Below, in pieces: positions 31,243-43,599 of a stretch of 64,000 nt of DNA. This stretch comes from Calliopum simillimum (taxonomy: Eukaryota; Arthropoda; Insecta; Diptera; Lauxaniidae): the NCBI GenBank assembly GCA_951812925.1, contig OX638370.1, positions 113,226,897 through 113,290,896 of the forward strand, written 5' to 3'. Position numbers and translations under genes: made by a program. How positions within the stretch are numbered: position 1 is the stretch's first letter; every line of letters begins with the position of its first letter. The notes under the pieces are model-generated. The model saw nothing but the letters and a program-made list of their open reading frames with translations, ran no database searches and had not been told where the DNA came from.

Positions 31243-34200
31243 TAAGAGTACTTGGCATTTGGCTTCAGCTGGTTGTCTTGAAGCTGTGAGGCAGTCAACA
31301 GGAAGTGAAAGCAGCAACGCAGGGACATCCTCGAATGGATCGGGAGATGCAAATGGCGCAGCTGCGGATCGTTTCATCAAAATGGACACGAAGGCTCAAG
31401 ACATCATAACAAGTTTCATCCATGACGACTATCTGGAATATATTCGTGACAAGACAACGACCAAAGAAATGTGGGACTCTCTATGTGAATCGTTTGCCAA
31501 GAAATCACCACAAGGTCAAACATTGATTCGGAAGGAATTGGCAAGTTTAAAATTTATTGATGGTGAAGACTTGAGTAAGCACTTACTAAAGTTTGATTCA
31601 CTGGTAAGGCAATTAAAATCTGCAGGAGCGAAACCAGAGGAAGCAGATCTGATTTCTCAATTTTTTTAACCTTACCGGAATCGTATGACGCAGTTGTGAC
31701 GGCGTTGGAGAATTTGCAGGAAGATCTTAAGCTGAACATAGTAAAGACACGTTTACTAGGAGAAGAAGCTAAAAAAAAACAGCGAAATGCAGACGATATG
31801 GTTCAAACGGTTACAGCCTTTTCTACAAAGAAGAAAACAAAACGATTTGAAGGTATACGCCACAAATGCGAAAAATACGGCCATATGAAACAAGATTGCC
31901 GTGTTAAAGAAGCAAAAGTAGCTGCAAAAATAAAAGGTGTAAGTTTTATGGTTTCATCAATCAAGCAGTCAAAACTGAAATTGTCGGACAATGTTGTGTT
32001 TGCTTTAGATTCTGGTGCAACAGATCACTTTGTCAAAGATGAAAGTTTATTCAACAAACTCTACGAATTATCTGTTCCCAGATATATAAGTGTTGCCAAA
32101 GCTGATGAGAGTATTGTTGTTTCAAAAGTTGGTGAAATAAATGGCTTTAGTAATACTCGAGTAAAACTTACATTAAAGAATGTATTATATAGCCCACAGT
32201 TCCGTGAGAATCTTTTGTCAGTCAGCAAGTTCGTAGAAGCTGGCATCAATGTAGAATTTGAAAAGAATCGTGCAGATATTGAGAAAGATGGTTTGATAAT
32301 TGCAATAGCAGCTCGTGGAAATTTATTCGAGCTCAAGATAAAATTTAATAAATTAAATACTGCAAATTTAACCAAAACTGATGAAGAAATTTTGTGGCAC
32401 AAACGTTTGGGTCACATAAGTCAATTAGGATACAATAAATTGGTCGAAAAACATATGGTGACTGGTCTTCCTGAAGTATGCGCAAATAAATTAGGCTTTT
32501 GTGATATTTGCACACAAAGCAAACAATGTCGCGAATCATTCAATGGTACTCGAGACAAGGCCACAAGAATTCTAGAGCACATACATTCGGAAGTATGTGG
32601 ACCAATAAGTCCGGTTGCATGGGATGTTTCACGGTACTTCTTATCGTTTATAGATGACTACTCTCATTTTGCATTGGTCTATCTTATCAAAAATAAATCC
32701 GAAGTGTTCGAGAAATTAAAAGAATTTGAAGCAACAGTATCAACGAAATTTTCAACGAACATATCTCAACTTACCGTGGACCAAGGGCGTGAGTATAAGT
32801 CAAAAGAGCTTATAACTTTTTCGAAGCAAAAAGGTATTCAAATAAATGAAACCATGGCATATTCTCCTCAGCAAAATGGCGTAGCGGAAAGGTTTAATCG
32901 CACAGTCGTTGAAAAAGTTCGAGCCATTATTTTGGAAGCTGCGGTGCCGAAATTTCTTTGGAACGAAGCTGTATATACAAGTGTCTATTTAATTAATAGA
33001 AGCCCAACAAAAGCTTTGGACATGAATAAGACTCCTGCTGAGTTATGGTTCAATAAGAAAGCTGATGTTACAAAGCTGCGTGTTTTTGGATGTCAAGGTT
33101 TTGCCTGGATACCAAATCAAAAACGTAAGAAATTGGATGCGAAAAGCGAATCACATGTTATGGTTGGATACTGTCCCAATGGATTTCGGTTGTGGGACAC
33201 AGAGCGTCGCACTATCATATTCGCACGCGATATTAAGTTTAATGAGTTCTGCTATCCATTTAAGAAAGTAGTATCAGATTATAACCCGCACCGACCAAAC
33301 AAAGGAAGCAGAGAGGGATGACAATATGTTCAACACAGGTCCATTGATTAGCCGCAATGATCAGGAGAGGGATCAAACTGTAATCATTCCGGATCAAGAT
33401 ATTGAAAATGAAAACGTTTTTTCTGATAATTTTGTACCAGCAGATAGTAATGCACAGGTTCCACCGGAAGATGTTTCTTCAAATCCACCGAGGCGGAGTG
33501 AGCGACTTAAGTCGAATCCAAAGAAATTAACGGATTACTATTTTTCATTGTTTGATGCAGTTGCTACTGATAAATCATTAGAAATTCCAAACACGTATGA
33601 TGACATCAAATGCAGCGTGGATCGTGAAAAGTGGTTAACTGCGATTCAAAGTGAATTAGAGTCAATGCAAAAGAACAATGTCTGGAAAATAGTGACAAAA
33701 CCAGATAAAGTAAAATTACTTAAGTCTAAATGGAACTTTAGAATAAAAGAAAATATGTACGGAAAGCCAGAAAGATAAAGGCTCGACTAGTAGCGAAAGG
33801 ATTTCTACAAAAGTACGGCGTGGATTACACTGAAACGTTTTCACCAGTAGCGAAATTGTCAACAATTCGTATAGTACTTGCAGTTGCTGTCGCTAGAGGT
33901 TATTTCTGCCACCAACTAGATGTAAAAACAGCTTTCCTTCACGGAGAATTGAAGGAAGATTTATGTATGGAAATTCCAGATGGCATGAGTACGCAACCAA
34001 ATAAAGTTTTGAAACTGGTTAAGTCTTTATATGGCTTAAAACAGAGTCCTCGTTGTTGGAGAAGTTCAACTCATATTTGGAAAAACTTGGTTTTAAAAGG
34101 CCAAGGCATGATTATTGCCTCTACACAAACATTTCAATAGAAAATGTTATTTATTTAATACTATACGTAGATGATGTTTTGATAGCTGGTAATAAACTAT

Positions 34201-35093
34201 CGGAAATCGAAGTACTAAAGTCACAGCTCTCAGCCTCGTTGGAAATGTCAGATTGTGGAAAATTGCAGTACTACCTTGGCATAAAAATCGATTACGATGA
34301 ACTTAATGGTATCATGACGTTTTCGCAGGAATCAAGTATCGATAGAATTTTACAAAAATTTGGAATGTCAGATTGTAATGAGAGCCGTACACCTATGGAA
34401 AAAGGGCTACAGTTATCAGAACAGGCAATTGAAATATCTTCTAGTCCATATCGTGAACTTCTAGGAAGCTAGGTGATCGTCCAGATATATGTTATTCTGT
34501 TGGATATATGGGCAGGTTTCAACAAAACCCTGGTGAAAATCATTGTATTGCATTAAAAAGAATTTTGCGTTATTTAAAAGGCACCAAATCATTGAAGCTA
34601 TTTTATAAACGTGATCTTAAGACACAAGTGCTTATAGGTTTTGCTGATGCAGATTGGGCTTCAAATATTGTCGATCGTAAGTCCACAAGTAGTTACATAT
34701 TTTATGTATTTGGATGCCCAGTATCATGGTGTAGCAAGAAGCAAACCACAGTGGCAACTTCTTCCAGCGAAGCAGAGTACGTTGCACTCAGTCTAGCAAC
34801 TTCAGAAGGTATTTGGATTCGAGGCATACTACAAGACATGAATGTCCTCTCAGAAAAAGATGTTTTTTCAATATATGAAGATAATGCTGGATGTATTGCT
34901 ATGGCTAAGGATATTGAGTGTAAACGCTCAAAACATTGATGTAAAACATAATTTTTTAAGGGATCACGTCATGAATGGAATACTCAAGATTGAAGACATA
35001 CCAACGAAGAAACAATTAGCTGATATAATGACGAAATCATCAGTTAGTTCAAGTTTTATTTCAATTCGAAATTCTTTAAAATTGTCTAATTGA
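31229..35093 (+). pseudogene. copia-like gag-pol, broken by several frameshifts
   Basis: Ty1/copia order is protease, integrase, reverse transcriptase, RNase H. Gag is shortened at its N-terminus (31229-31669). Next come a zinc knuckle lacking its first Cys (KCEKYGHMKQDC), protease LDSGATDHF, and the pre-integrase HKRLGH. Integrase follows, with FIDDYSHF, VDQGREY and PQQNGVAERFN; the first catalytic Asp position reads Glu (HSEVCGP). Reverse transcriptase motifs are [13 protein letters not shown] and YVDDVLIAG. RNase H has DADWA and SSSEAEYVAL. Frame breaks lie near 31668, 33319, 33775, 34065, 34470 and 34940, several at homopolymers. No intact polyprotein remains. Confidence 0.9.
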
Positions 35094-35100
35094 GAGAGGG
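35092..35100 (+). promoter_or_regulatory. Polypurine tract of the copia-like element
   Basis: GAGAGAGGG directly abuts the 3' LTR start, the expected site of plus-strand DNA priming. It fixes the LTR 5' end at TATTAG. Confidence 0.7.
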
Positions 35101-35317
35101 TATTAGAAGTACTTATTTGTATAATACTTGTTTAATTGTTTATTTAAAAACAAAAGAAGGTCGAAATTATTTCATCATATATGAAATAATTTTTTCATAT
35201 TAAAATATTCACGAGTCACCGAAATACATTCTAATTTTTCTTAGTTAACAAATCAATAACTAATTCACAAGAATTCTAAACCGTCTATTGATTTACCCAA
35301 CTAGTCAACTTATAACA
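35101..35317 (+). repeat. 3' LTR of the copia-like element
   Basis: 217 bp, TATTAGAAG...TTATAACA, uninterrupted, followed by the target duplication GATGC (35318-35322). It differs from the 5' LTR at scattered positions and small indels, indicating an old insertion. Confidence 0.88.
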
Positions 35318-35434
35318 GATGCCAATTTCGCTGGTTTTGCCATGAAACTACTGATACAAAATTTTAACGGCAGATGATGAAATTGACAGGTCGCCACTTA
35401 CCTTGTTTATACGACGCTTTAATTCGAACTAATG

Positions 35435-35804
35435 GTGGAATTAGCCAAGTAGCGTTTCGTAACGTGACATCTGTCAAAATCAATCAAATGGCAGTAGCGT
35501 GTAAGCGATTAGTGAAATCGTAAAGGAGCGGTACGCAACGTTGAGACCTGTTGAAATTAGATTTTCATACGTCGCGCTACGTTGTTAGATAAAATAAATT
35601 AAATTTGGATGTTATAAATGGAATTTTTTGAACAAATTACTTAAATTAAGAATGGCAATGGATGCTTGTTTACAAAAACCGGAATTTTTCAAGTAAGTTG
35701 TAAGGTGATATTTCGAAGGTTGTGTACCGTTTTCACTAATCGATGCTACGTTGACAAGCAACCGTGACGTTACGTTACGAAACGCTACTTCTTGGCTAAT
35801 TCCA
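35435..35804. mobile_element. MITE with TGGAATTAGCCAA ends
   Basis: Left 'tggaattagccaagtagcg' and right 'cgctacttcttggctaattcca' are inverted, and the next 'tttcgtaacgt' / 'acgttacgaaa' also pair. 370 bp, no ORF. Confidence 0.75.
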
Positions 35805-36930
35805 GCATACTATAACTCGAACCATGTTATTTGGAAACGCATGTATAAACGCTATCTCAATCCGTATCGAAATTTTTAAGCGTGTCACCATAAATCGAAT
35901 TAAGTATTGCGGAACCATGTTAAGTGTCTCTATAAATACATGTGTACGGCAACACGGTTTGGAACAGCTGTTTTGTAAGAAAACATGTCATTTAAAATTA
36001 ACACCATAGAGAACATTAATACTTTCAATTAAATTGAGCCATTTTTTTTTTTTTTTTTTTTTTTTTGAAAATGGATATAATTTGGCATAAGTAATGGAAA
36101 AATTAATCAAAAGAGATGTTTTCTTTATTTTCCATATTTACGATTTCACGAACTTCAAATTCTGATAGCTGATTTTGTAACACGCTATAAAAAGTGTGTC
36201 AATTTGATCTTTTGATTCGTATAAACGCTCACATTTTAAGCGTGCTACGTTGAATCGAGTTTATTTGAAAACGTATTTCGTATCGTATAAACAAGATAAC
36301 TGTGTTTAATCTACATTTTGCGTTGAGTTTTACAAAATGCGAATTTCAGCAACGCAGCTCAATGTTTAAAAAAGTTGTTAATAATTTAGCCCGTTTCCAC
36401 CAAAAATTTAGCTCTCTTGAGATTAGTAAATAATATTGTTAAATCTTACCCGTTTATACCGGCCGAAATAGATTTATTTCTGTCAGTAAATGTCAGAAGC
36501 AGTAAAATTAAACTTGGAATTCCTTTCTTCTTAATATTTATATTCCATTCGCTTTGTTTATGCCAATTGTTAAAATTCCAGGGGTGTCAGTAAGTCAAAA
36601 ATTGTCAGAATCGGCAGCCTTGTAGTGATTAAGGCACAGATTTAACTTTAAACTTCACTAAAAGTTTTTTTTGCATCAATTTCTCAAAACATTTCGTCCT
36701 TTGCATGGGGCTGGAATGCCCTCTCTTTAAAGAATCATGACTCGGAAAGTAACAGCCCTGTTGGAAAAGTTTGAAGGTGTGTTTTGAAATTATTTTCTCC
36801 AACTTCAAGCAAGGATTGACAATTTGGCGGACGCAGTCCGATTCAGCGCCGAAAGAAATATAAGACTGCATATAAGAAGTATTGTGCTCAGAAAACTTTT
36901 TTTTAGGAGCCTGTACTATTATTACTATTA
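35805..36930. other. Non-coding stretch with repeat remnants
   Basis: Contains a long T-run (36042-36066), phrases shared with 35400-35430 ('tatacgacgct', 'gtataaacgct'), and no exon I can support. The ORFs at 35824 and 36629 have no recognisable family. Confidence 0.4.
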
Positions 36931-36934
36931 TTTA

Positions 36935-37842
36935 CTATCACCATCTCTCTTCCTTATCGTTCTTGACGATATTCTAGATAAAGCTCTTAATAAGGCCAAA
37001 AGGGGTATCCAATGGAACTTTACTGAACATCTAGAAGACCTCGACTACGCTGACGACATCTGCCTCTTATCGTCCAAACATTCAGATATGCAAAACAAAA
37101 TTGAAGACCTTGTCTTGGAATCACAAAAGGCCGGCCTAAAAATCAACGTATCCAAGACTAAAAGCATGAAGCTAAACGCAAGCAATGACATCACGTTTAA
37201 AGCTGGCAGTGATGACATCGAAAACGTCGGAAGCTTCACGTATTTAGGTAGCATTATCTCCATGGATGGTGGAGCAAAAGAGGATATTAACTCAAGAATA
37301 GCAAAAGCAAAAGGCGCGTTTGCCCAACTGAACAAAATATGGTCTTCATCCGTTATATCCACCAAAACGAGAGTACGCATTTTTGATTCGAATGTGAAAT
37401 CAGTTTTGTTATATGGGTGCGAAACATGTCTTGTTACTGAACAGCTAACGAACAAGCTGCAAGTATTCGTCAACAAATGCTTAAGGCGTATACTAAAGGT
37501 TTGGTGGCCTCGCACTATATCAAATGCCGAGCTACATCAAAAATGCAAACAGAAGGCTATAGCAAACGAGATCAAGCTGCGCAAATGGGGATGGATTGGT
37601 CACACTCTCCGGAAACCACACAGCGAAGTTTGTCGCCAGGCCCTTGAGTGGAATCCACAAGGCAGTAGAGGACGTGGTAGACCCAAAACCAACTGGAAAA
37701 GGTCGTTGGAAAAGGAAATCCAAGAATCGGGAAAATCGTGGCAAGAGATCAAAGTCATCGCAAGGGATCGTGACAAATGGAGAGATTTAATATTGGCCCT
37801 ATGCTCCTCCTAGGAGTTAAAGGAGAATACATACATACATAC
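36935..37842 (+). mobile_element. 5'-truncated RTE-type retrotransposon, longest copy
   Basis: The plus-strand frame continues to the stop at 37811-37813. It carries the C-terminal half of the reverse transcriptase (LEDLDYADDICLLS with catalytic YADD, GLKINVSKTKSM, GSFTYLGSIISMDGG) and the thumb and tail region ([30 protein letters not shown]). The endonuclease and the first half of the polymerase are missing. It ends with a short 3' UTR and a (CATA)n tail. The flanks share ACTATTAT in a repetitive context, so the target duplication is uncertain. RTE assignment is by motif resemblance and the microsatellite tail. Confidence 0.85.
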
Positions 37843-39114
37843 TATTATCAATCACAAAATTTTAACTTTTTTTATTTCGATCTTAGCCCTCGAAATCCAC
37901 CAATAAAAACTACAATTGTAGGCCCTTGTGGGTTCAACTCCTTCTTTGAATGCAACGTATAATATTTTTTTAAAACCCAATTAACTTAATAGTTACATCA
38001 AATATTGGACGCATTTGTCATGACACCTCAGTAGTATATCATAAAAGGTATTGATTAAAAGTTTGGATTTTTTTGCCTGTGTTTATATTCACCGATACGG
38101 GGGAAGTAATTTAGAAGTTGGCCATATTTAATTTCGAATTATTATTAACACAAAACTTATACATATTATATAGAAAATCCATCGATCGGTTCTTTGACTA
38201 TATGGTTTTTCTTCTATAAAGGATTTCCAAAAGCAACGTCTAATTTGAGTTTCCTTAAATTTTTACATCAAAATTTCGATGTTTATGTAAACCGAACAAC
38301 GCCGCCCACGTCTCTATAAAAGGATTCGTTGAAAACTATCATTGATTCAAAATATGTTTTGTATTTCATATGAAAGCTCGTAACCCCTTAATTTTATGAC
38401 AATTTTTATTGTTAATTTAAAATAAAAATATTTTTTGTGAATTGTTCTTCTGATTAGAAATTAACCGGAACAGCATCTTGCCGTTAACTTAATCAGAACT
38501 TGACAAACTGATTACTTCTAACCAGATATTGAAAAAACGCTTTTCTTTCTAACTGCTGGTTAAAGTTCTGATTAGTGCTTAACCGAACATTGAGAAAACG
38601 GCCCTAAGACTATTACAAGATAACTGTATAACACTGACTAATATTATTATAGTCCTCCCTATCGTTCACAGCTGTTTTTGCATTTTCCCTTATCCTAAGG
38701 CTCTCCAAAGTCATTCTTACATTATATCTCCGTTCTCTGCCTAATATTTTCGAATTTTCGAAATCAGCTGTGCGTTGAGTTGCTGTTGAATGTTTAGCTA
38801 AAGCTGAGGTCTCTCTTTTGTATTTTGCGTCTGCTCAGATTTCAGATTTAACTTTAAACTTCAGATTTATTTTTGTATGGTAAAGCATGGGATGAACGCC
38901 CAGATTAAAAGCTTAATCCAGAAACTGCCTTAAGTCCCATTTTAAATCTTCGGTGGAAACAGGCTATACGAATAATATTTTTACGAATTTTGAAGTAAGT
39001 AAATTTTCCAATTAACAGATATACATTCATCAAATAGTATCAACACTTAGAACTATTATTGTAAATATTATTCTAATACCAAAAAAAAAAAAAAACTGAC
39101 CGCTACAAGCTACT
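37843..39114. other. Non-coding stretch
   Basis: Contains 'gaacattgagaaaacggccctaag' type sequence near 38589 that matches the end of the MITE at 42387-42516. Otherwise nothing recognised. Confidence 0.4.
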
Positions 39115-39612
39115 AGTAATTGTGTTACCTTTGGCCTGGCCAAACATTAAATACCCTACACAGCAGTATTTTGAAAATTTTGCTTATATGGGAGGTGCCA
39201 CGCCCTACTGTCCAAATTCGCCCAGTTTTTGATCAGAGTTTGCGCTTACAATTCGTAGTATTTATGTGCATTTTGGTTGCATTATCGTGAAAAATAATCC
39301 AATAGTTGCATTTTGAATATATTTTTTGTATAGGCGCGTCCGTTGACCGATTTCGCCCATTTTCAATCTGCCGAGCTAACTTTAACGACGTAGGCTGTGC
39401 ACCAAATTTCATTGAATTTTCTTGCTTAGTTTTCCCAAAAAATGTATTTCCACACCCAGCCAGCCACCCAGCCGGACAGACAGACGGACATGGCTATATC
39501 GACTCAGGAGGTGACGCTGATCAAGAATATATACACTTTTCTATATCTGCCACGCCTCTTTCTCTGCGTTACAAACGGAAGGACAAAGTGAATATACTCT
39601 GGATGTAGGGTA
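39115..39612 (+). repeat. Dispersed repeat with GGTGCCACGCC and GACATGGCTAT boxes
   Basis: Starts near 'ttggcctggccaaacattaa', then 'gggaggtgccacgccc', and ends with 'cagacagacggacatggcta', 'gactcaggaggtgac' and 'gtagggtataa'. The same order occurs at 43600-44283 and, reversed and partial, at 57395-57900. The final part resembles a sequence found very widely in Drosophila genomes; I do not name a family. Confidence 0.7.
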
Positions 39613-39689
39613 TAATAAGGGAGTAATAAAGAATAATCATATTTCCTACAGGAAATATGAAGTTTTTGCTTTTACAGGACAGCTTTTAT

Positions 39690-40050
39690 ATTAGGAGTGT
39701 TCGTTTACAAAAAAGTGTTTACCCAAATAACATGTTTTTACCCAAAAATCGTTCGCTTACGCCAAAAAAAAAACTTTAATTTTAGTACAAAATGAGAGAT
39801 AGAGCTCTCTCTTTGTTCTAAATTGCAAGTTTTTACTTGAAGAATTTGTTCGGGTAAAAATGTAGCATGTGTCAAAATCTATGAAAATGCGAAACTGCAT
39901 TTGATTAAAAAAAATCTCTAATTTGTTTACAAATAAAATGTCAAAAAGCACTGAAAAATTTTTTCCAAAAATAGAGCGTAATTGTTTGCTCTCACGCGTT
40001 TGACAGTTCTATAGGAATAAGCACAGATAACTAAACGAACACTCCTATTA
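39690..40050. mobile_element. MITE with TTAGGAGTGTTCGTTTA ends
   Basis: Left 'attaggagtgttcgttta' and right 'taaacgaacactcctatta' are inverted. 361 bp, no ORF of note. Confidence 0.75.
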
Positions 40051-40068
40051 TACTTATTTGACAGTTAT

Positions 40069-41214
40069 TAGCTCCGTTCCAGAACGAAACAAAAGTTTAC
40101 TTTTGTTACCTTTTGTTACCTAAAGTTGACTAAATCTTGTTCCCGTATTCAAAATTTAGTTAAATGAGAGCGAAAAAAAAGATGGCTGAACAAACAAAAG
40201 TAACCAAATTTGACCTAACGAATTTCTTTAGACAAAATTTGTTAAGTTTCTATAAAGTCAAAATTGATAACATATGTATATATACGCGGTGTGTGCGGGT
40301 AAAACAAAAAAAAAAATTTCAAAATAAATTAAATGTCAAAAAAATATATTAATAAAAAAATAAACGAAAAAACGCAATTCAAATCATATGCAAGAAAAAC
40401 GCGCCAGGGACGTTACGCAGCATTAATGACGCTTAATGTTGAAACTGATGTGGTTAACGATGAAAACGTCATCTCAAACGTTAGTCAACCGCCCATATAA
40501 CAAGATATTTTTTCATTGCATTTTGGATTTTGCACCCGTTCGAAGGATCAGATCAACACTTTGGACAGCAGTGCTTTTTAGCAGACTTACACACAGATTC
40601 CGCTGATGGAAAAAAGCTTTGAGGTTCAATGCCGCCGCTAAATTTAAAAATACGTGTTTTCGTATGGCATGGATATGTTTGTTGATAAAAAAGTGCATAC
40701 TACATAAATTTTCTTTTATCTCTTTATTTGCTTTTTTTAACTGTGGGCTTTCTGAAAATAAAAATATCCTTGGAATACAAAATTGCCTTATAATTTTCTT
40801 TCTGCTTAACATTTTCAAAAGAATACAAAACGGGAAAAGACTATGATGAACCCGCAGTTCTTAACATTTTTGTTGTTGTAGCGACTCGTTGTCGTAGTGG
40901 TAGTGATTCCTGGAATCCTGAAAGGAAAGCCTCTTCGGGACGTAGACCCGATCGCAGTTGGGGTTTTTATCGTAGTCCTTGTCGTTGTTTAAATGAATAA
41001 AATGCAAAACGCAAATTTTATTTTACTGTTTATTTATGTTTATGTTTTTTAATTTGTGACAGTTAAAACTTTAACCAAGTTTTTGACTAAATCTTGTTCC
41101 AGTAAATTTTGTAGTTAAATCTCTTGCTGAGAACAATTTTGCTATTACTCTCCCAAATTATTTAACTAAAGATTTAACTAAAAATTTAACTAAAAAACTT
41201 CTGGAACGGAGCTA
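40069..41214. mobile_element. 1.15-kb TIR element, TAGCTCCGTTCCAGAA ends
   Basis: Inverted ends TAGCTCCGTTCCAGAA and TTCTGGAACGGAGCTA are flanked by TTAT on both sides (40065-40068, 41215-41218). The 3-4 bp TTA-type duplication is compatible with the PIF/Harbinger group, but I see no nuclease motif. The interior has a 101-aa minus-strand frame (40513-40818) with no recognised domain and a stretch of non-repetitive sequence at 40860-40990. Confidence 0.7.
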
Positions 41215-42386
41215 TTATATACAATTTGACAATTGACAGCTTTGTTATGAATACTTCCAAGAGTACAGTTGATTTTATTTTATTTACGACAAAAATAAAA
41301 AATTAAGTTTTCTATTGAGAAAAGTACTTTGAAAATTTCTTTCTAGTTGGTTTTGAATTTAGTACTCATAAAAAAATATATTTTGTCACGTTTAAAGTTC
41401 TTTTTTTATTTTAATCAGTGTTATTGAACAAAATTTAAATGAAACTTTGGAATCAAACTGTCGTCTGTCGTTATCGTCATTATCGTGACAGAAAAATTTT
41501 CCTCATACGACTTCACATTGTGTGCGGAAATTGAAAAAAGAAAAATTAATTTCTAAAATTTGCAATTATCCGATAAATTTTAATGCAGAATATTACCAGC
41601 AGTTCTGAACGTGAGTGAAAATTAAAACGTTTTTAAATTCTTTTTTTTTTATTTTAGTGATAAACTACATATTTGCAGAGTTCTTGATTATATTTATATC
41701 AATCAAATTATGTACGAAATTAGCAGTCTTTTTTTTTATTTGATAAATTTGGCATTTTTTCAATTTTCCTTTCTTTTTTTTTGTCATAAATTCCTTTCAT
41801 TCTGAGCATTTGTACAACAATCCAGTATTTTTGCAGCCGCTGGCTCTTTTGTTACTTGATCATTTTCCTTTGTTTCTCTCTACCTGTTCGCTTATTTCTT
41901 ATCAACGTCAAAGTGTTGCACTTTCAAAGAAAGAAGAAAAAAAATCCCTTTAACTCTCCTAATGCTATAATTTTTATTTGTGTTATCAACAGCTGTATTT
42001 TTTTAATCGTTTTTATTTGTTGTTGCTTTTCCATACGTTTATATGCTTACACAAGCCCAGATAGTGTCCAACAAAACACAGTTTTCCAGAATAAAAAGCG
42101 TGCTTTGTATTCAATATTTCAGTGGTAATAAGGGGCTGTCCATAGATTACGTCACACGAGTTTCACGATTTTTGGACCCCTTTTCCCCTATGTCACATTT
42201 TCATAGACCCCCTCCTATTTGTGACCACACTGATTAAAATTGAAATTTTTTTTTTCCAATTTTAAATAAAGCGATTTAATATGCTGAAAGCTTAATCGTA
42301 AAGTAACGTTATTAGTGCTTTGTTTTAATTTATGCTTGAAAATTTTGAAATTTTTTCGATTTAAATTGTCACGCTTTCCGACAATA
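41215..42386. other. Non-coding stretch
   Basis: AT-rich with T-runs. No supported exon or complete element was identified. Confidence 0.4.
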
Positions 42387-42516
42387 AGGGCCATTTTCAC
42401 AATCTCCAGTTAAAATTTTACTTCCAGATAAATAATTATTTTGTATGAAATTAAATGTCAAAGTGCCAGTTATAGTTCCAGTTAAGGCTTAACTGAACAT
42501 TGTGAAATCGGCCCTA
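42387..42516. repeat. Small MITE, AGGGCCATTTTCACAAT ends
   Basis: Left 'agggccattttcacaat' pairs with right 'attgtgaaatcggccct'. 130 bp. A related end is near 38589. Confidence 0.65.
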
Positions 42517-42627
42517 AATCAGAAAAAACTATTGAAAAACTATTTTCAATTTGGTTTTACGAAAAACTAGTTTCTGACTTAGACCTTATTGCCTAACGTC
42601 AAAGATACATTAACAGATTTTGACTTA

Positions 42628-42738
42628 CACCCCGACTCGACGAGCAATAAATCATGCAATAATTCAGGTCATAACAGCAAAAAAAAATTATGGTATAATT
42701 TATAACATAACTAATTGCACGTCGAGTCGTGGTGTTAA
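42628..42738. repeat. Small palindrome
   Basis: 'ttacaccccgactcgacg' pairs imperfectly with 'cgtcgagtcgtggtgttaa', and the A/T-rich centre is also symmetric. The two ORFs called on opposite strands here are palindrome artefacts. Confidence 0.6.
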
Positions 42739-43125
42739 ACAAAATTATTTTTCTCATATTTTTCGTGCCTTTTTTTGCTTCATTCGATTGGTTCAAAGTG
42801 ATCGTATGATCGCTCACTCAACATACGATACCAATTTACGAAACTTATAGTGCGTTCATTTTTGTTTTGTAATAGATTTTGGAACTTAAACGTCAAAAAA
42901 TTAAAACAAAATACCAGCTGATATATGTACATAAAACAAAATCGCATTTTTATTATTTGAGTTCATCCCATGGAAACGAAAATAATAAACGAATAGTACG
43001 GAAGCAGTTAAGGTAGAAAAGCAATCGCTCACTCATCATACGATGCCGATTTACTAAGCTTATAATAAGTTCATTTATGCCATAATGCGAAGTACCTAAT
43101 TTTACGTCAAGAATTCTATGTTCAC

Positions 43126-43429
43126 TTACTGCCATACCTAAATTGGAGCGTCAGGCGTTGCGTTACTTAACGTACCACAAAAGCGACAAGCGCCATACCA
43201 AAATAAAGAGCGTTGCGTTGAAGTCATTTGTTTGTCAAATTCATATTGTTGTTTCTTTTTTTACTTTTCTGCAGCTAACTTCACTCTATAACGCTTTGTC
43301 AAAATTGGAAATTCGAATAGCTGGGCGTTGAGCGTTGGCAATTTCGGTATGTGCCATACAAATTGTACATACATGAGAAATTTTTGACAATAAAATAACG
43401 CTGACGCTCCAATTTAGGTATGGCAGTAA
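43126..43429. mobile_element. Complete CTGCCATACC MITE
   Basis: TTACTGCCATACC...GGTATGGCAGTAA, the cleanest copy of the family (others at 16583, 19772 and 20439). The TTA/TAA at the outer edges is consistent with a TTA-type duplication. 304 bp, no ORF of its own. Confidence 0.88.
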
Positions 43430-43599
43430 TGCGGCGATTTGGCCCTGGTTTTTTTTTTTTTTTTTTGGTAGCTTGATTTCTTTTGAAGTTCAAGTGACTG
43501 ACGTTCAACACTCCCAATATCCTCCCAGCAATAAGTATTTTTTTTTTTAGTAACTTGTAATGCCGCAATGTTTGTATTCCGTATTCAACTATAACTAGT

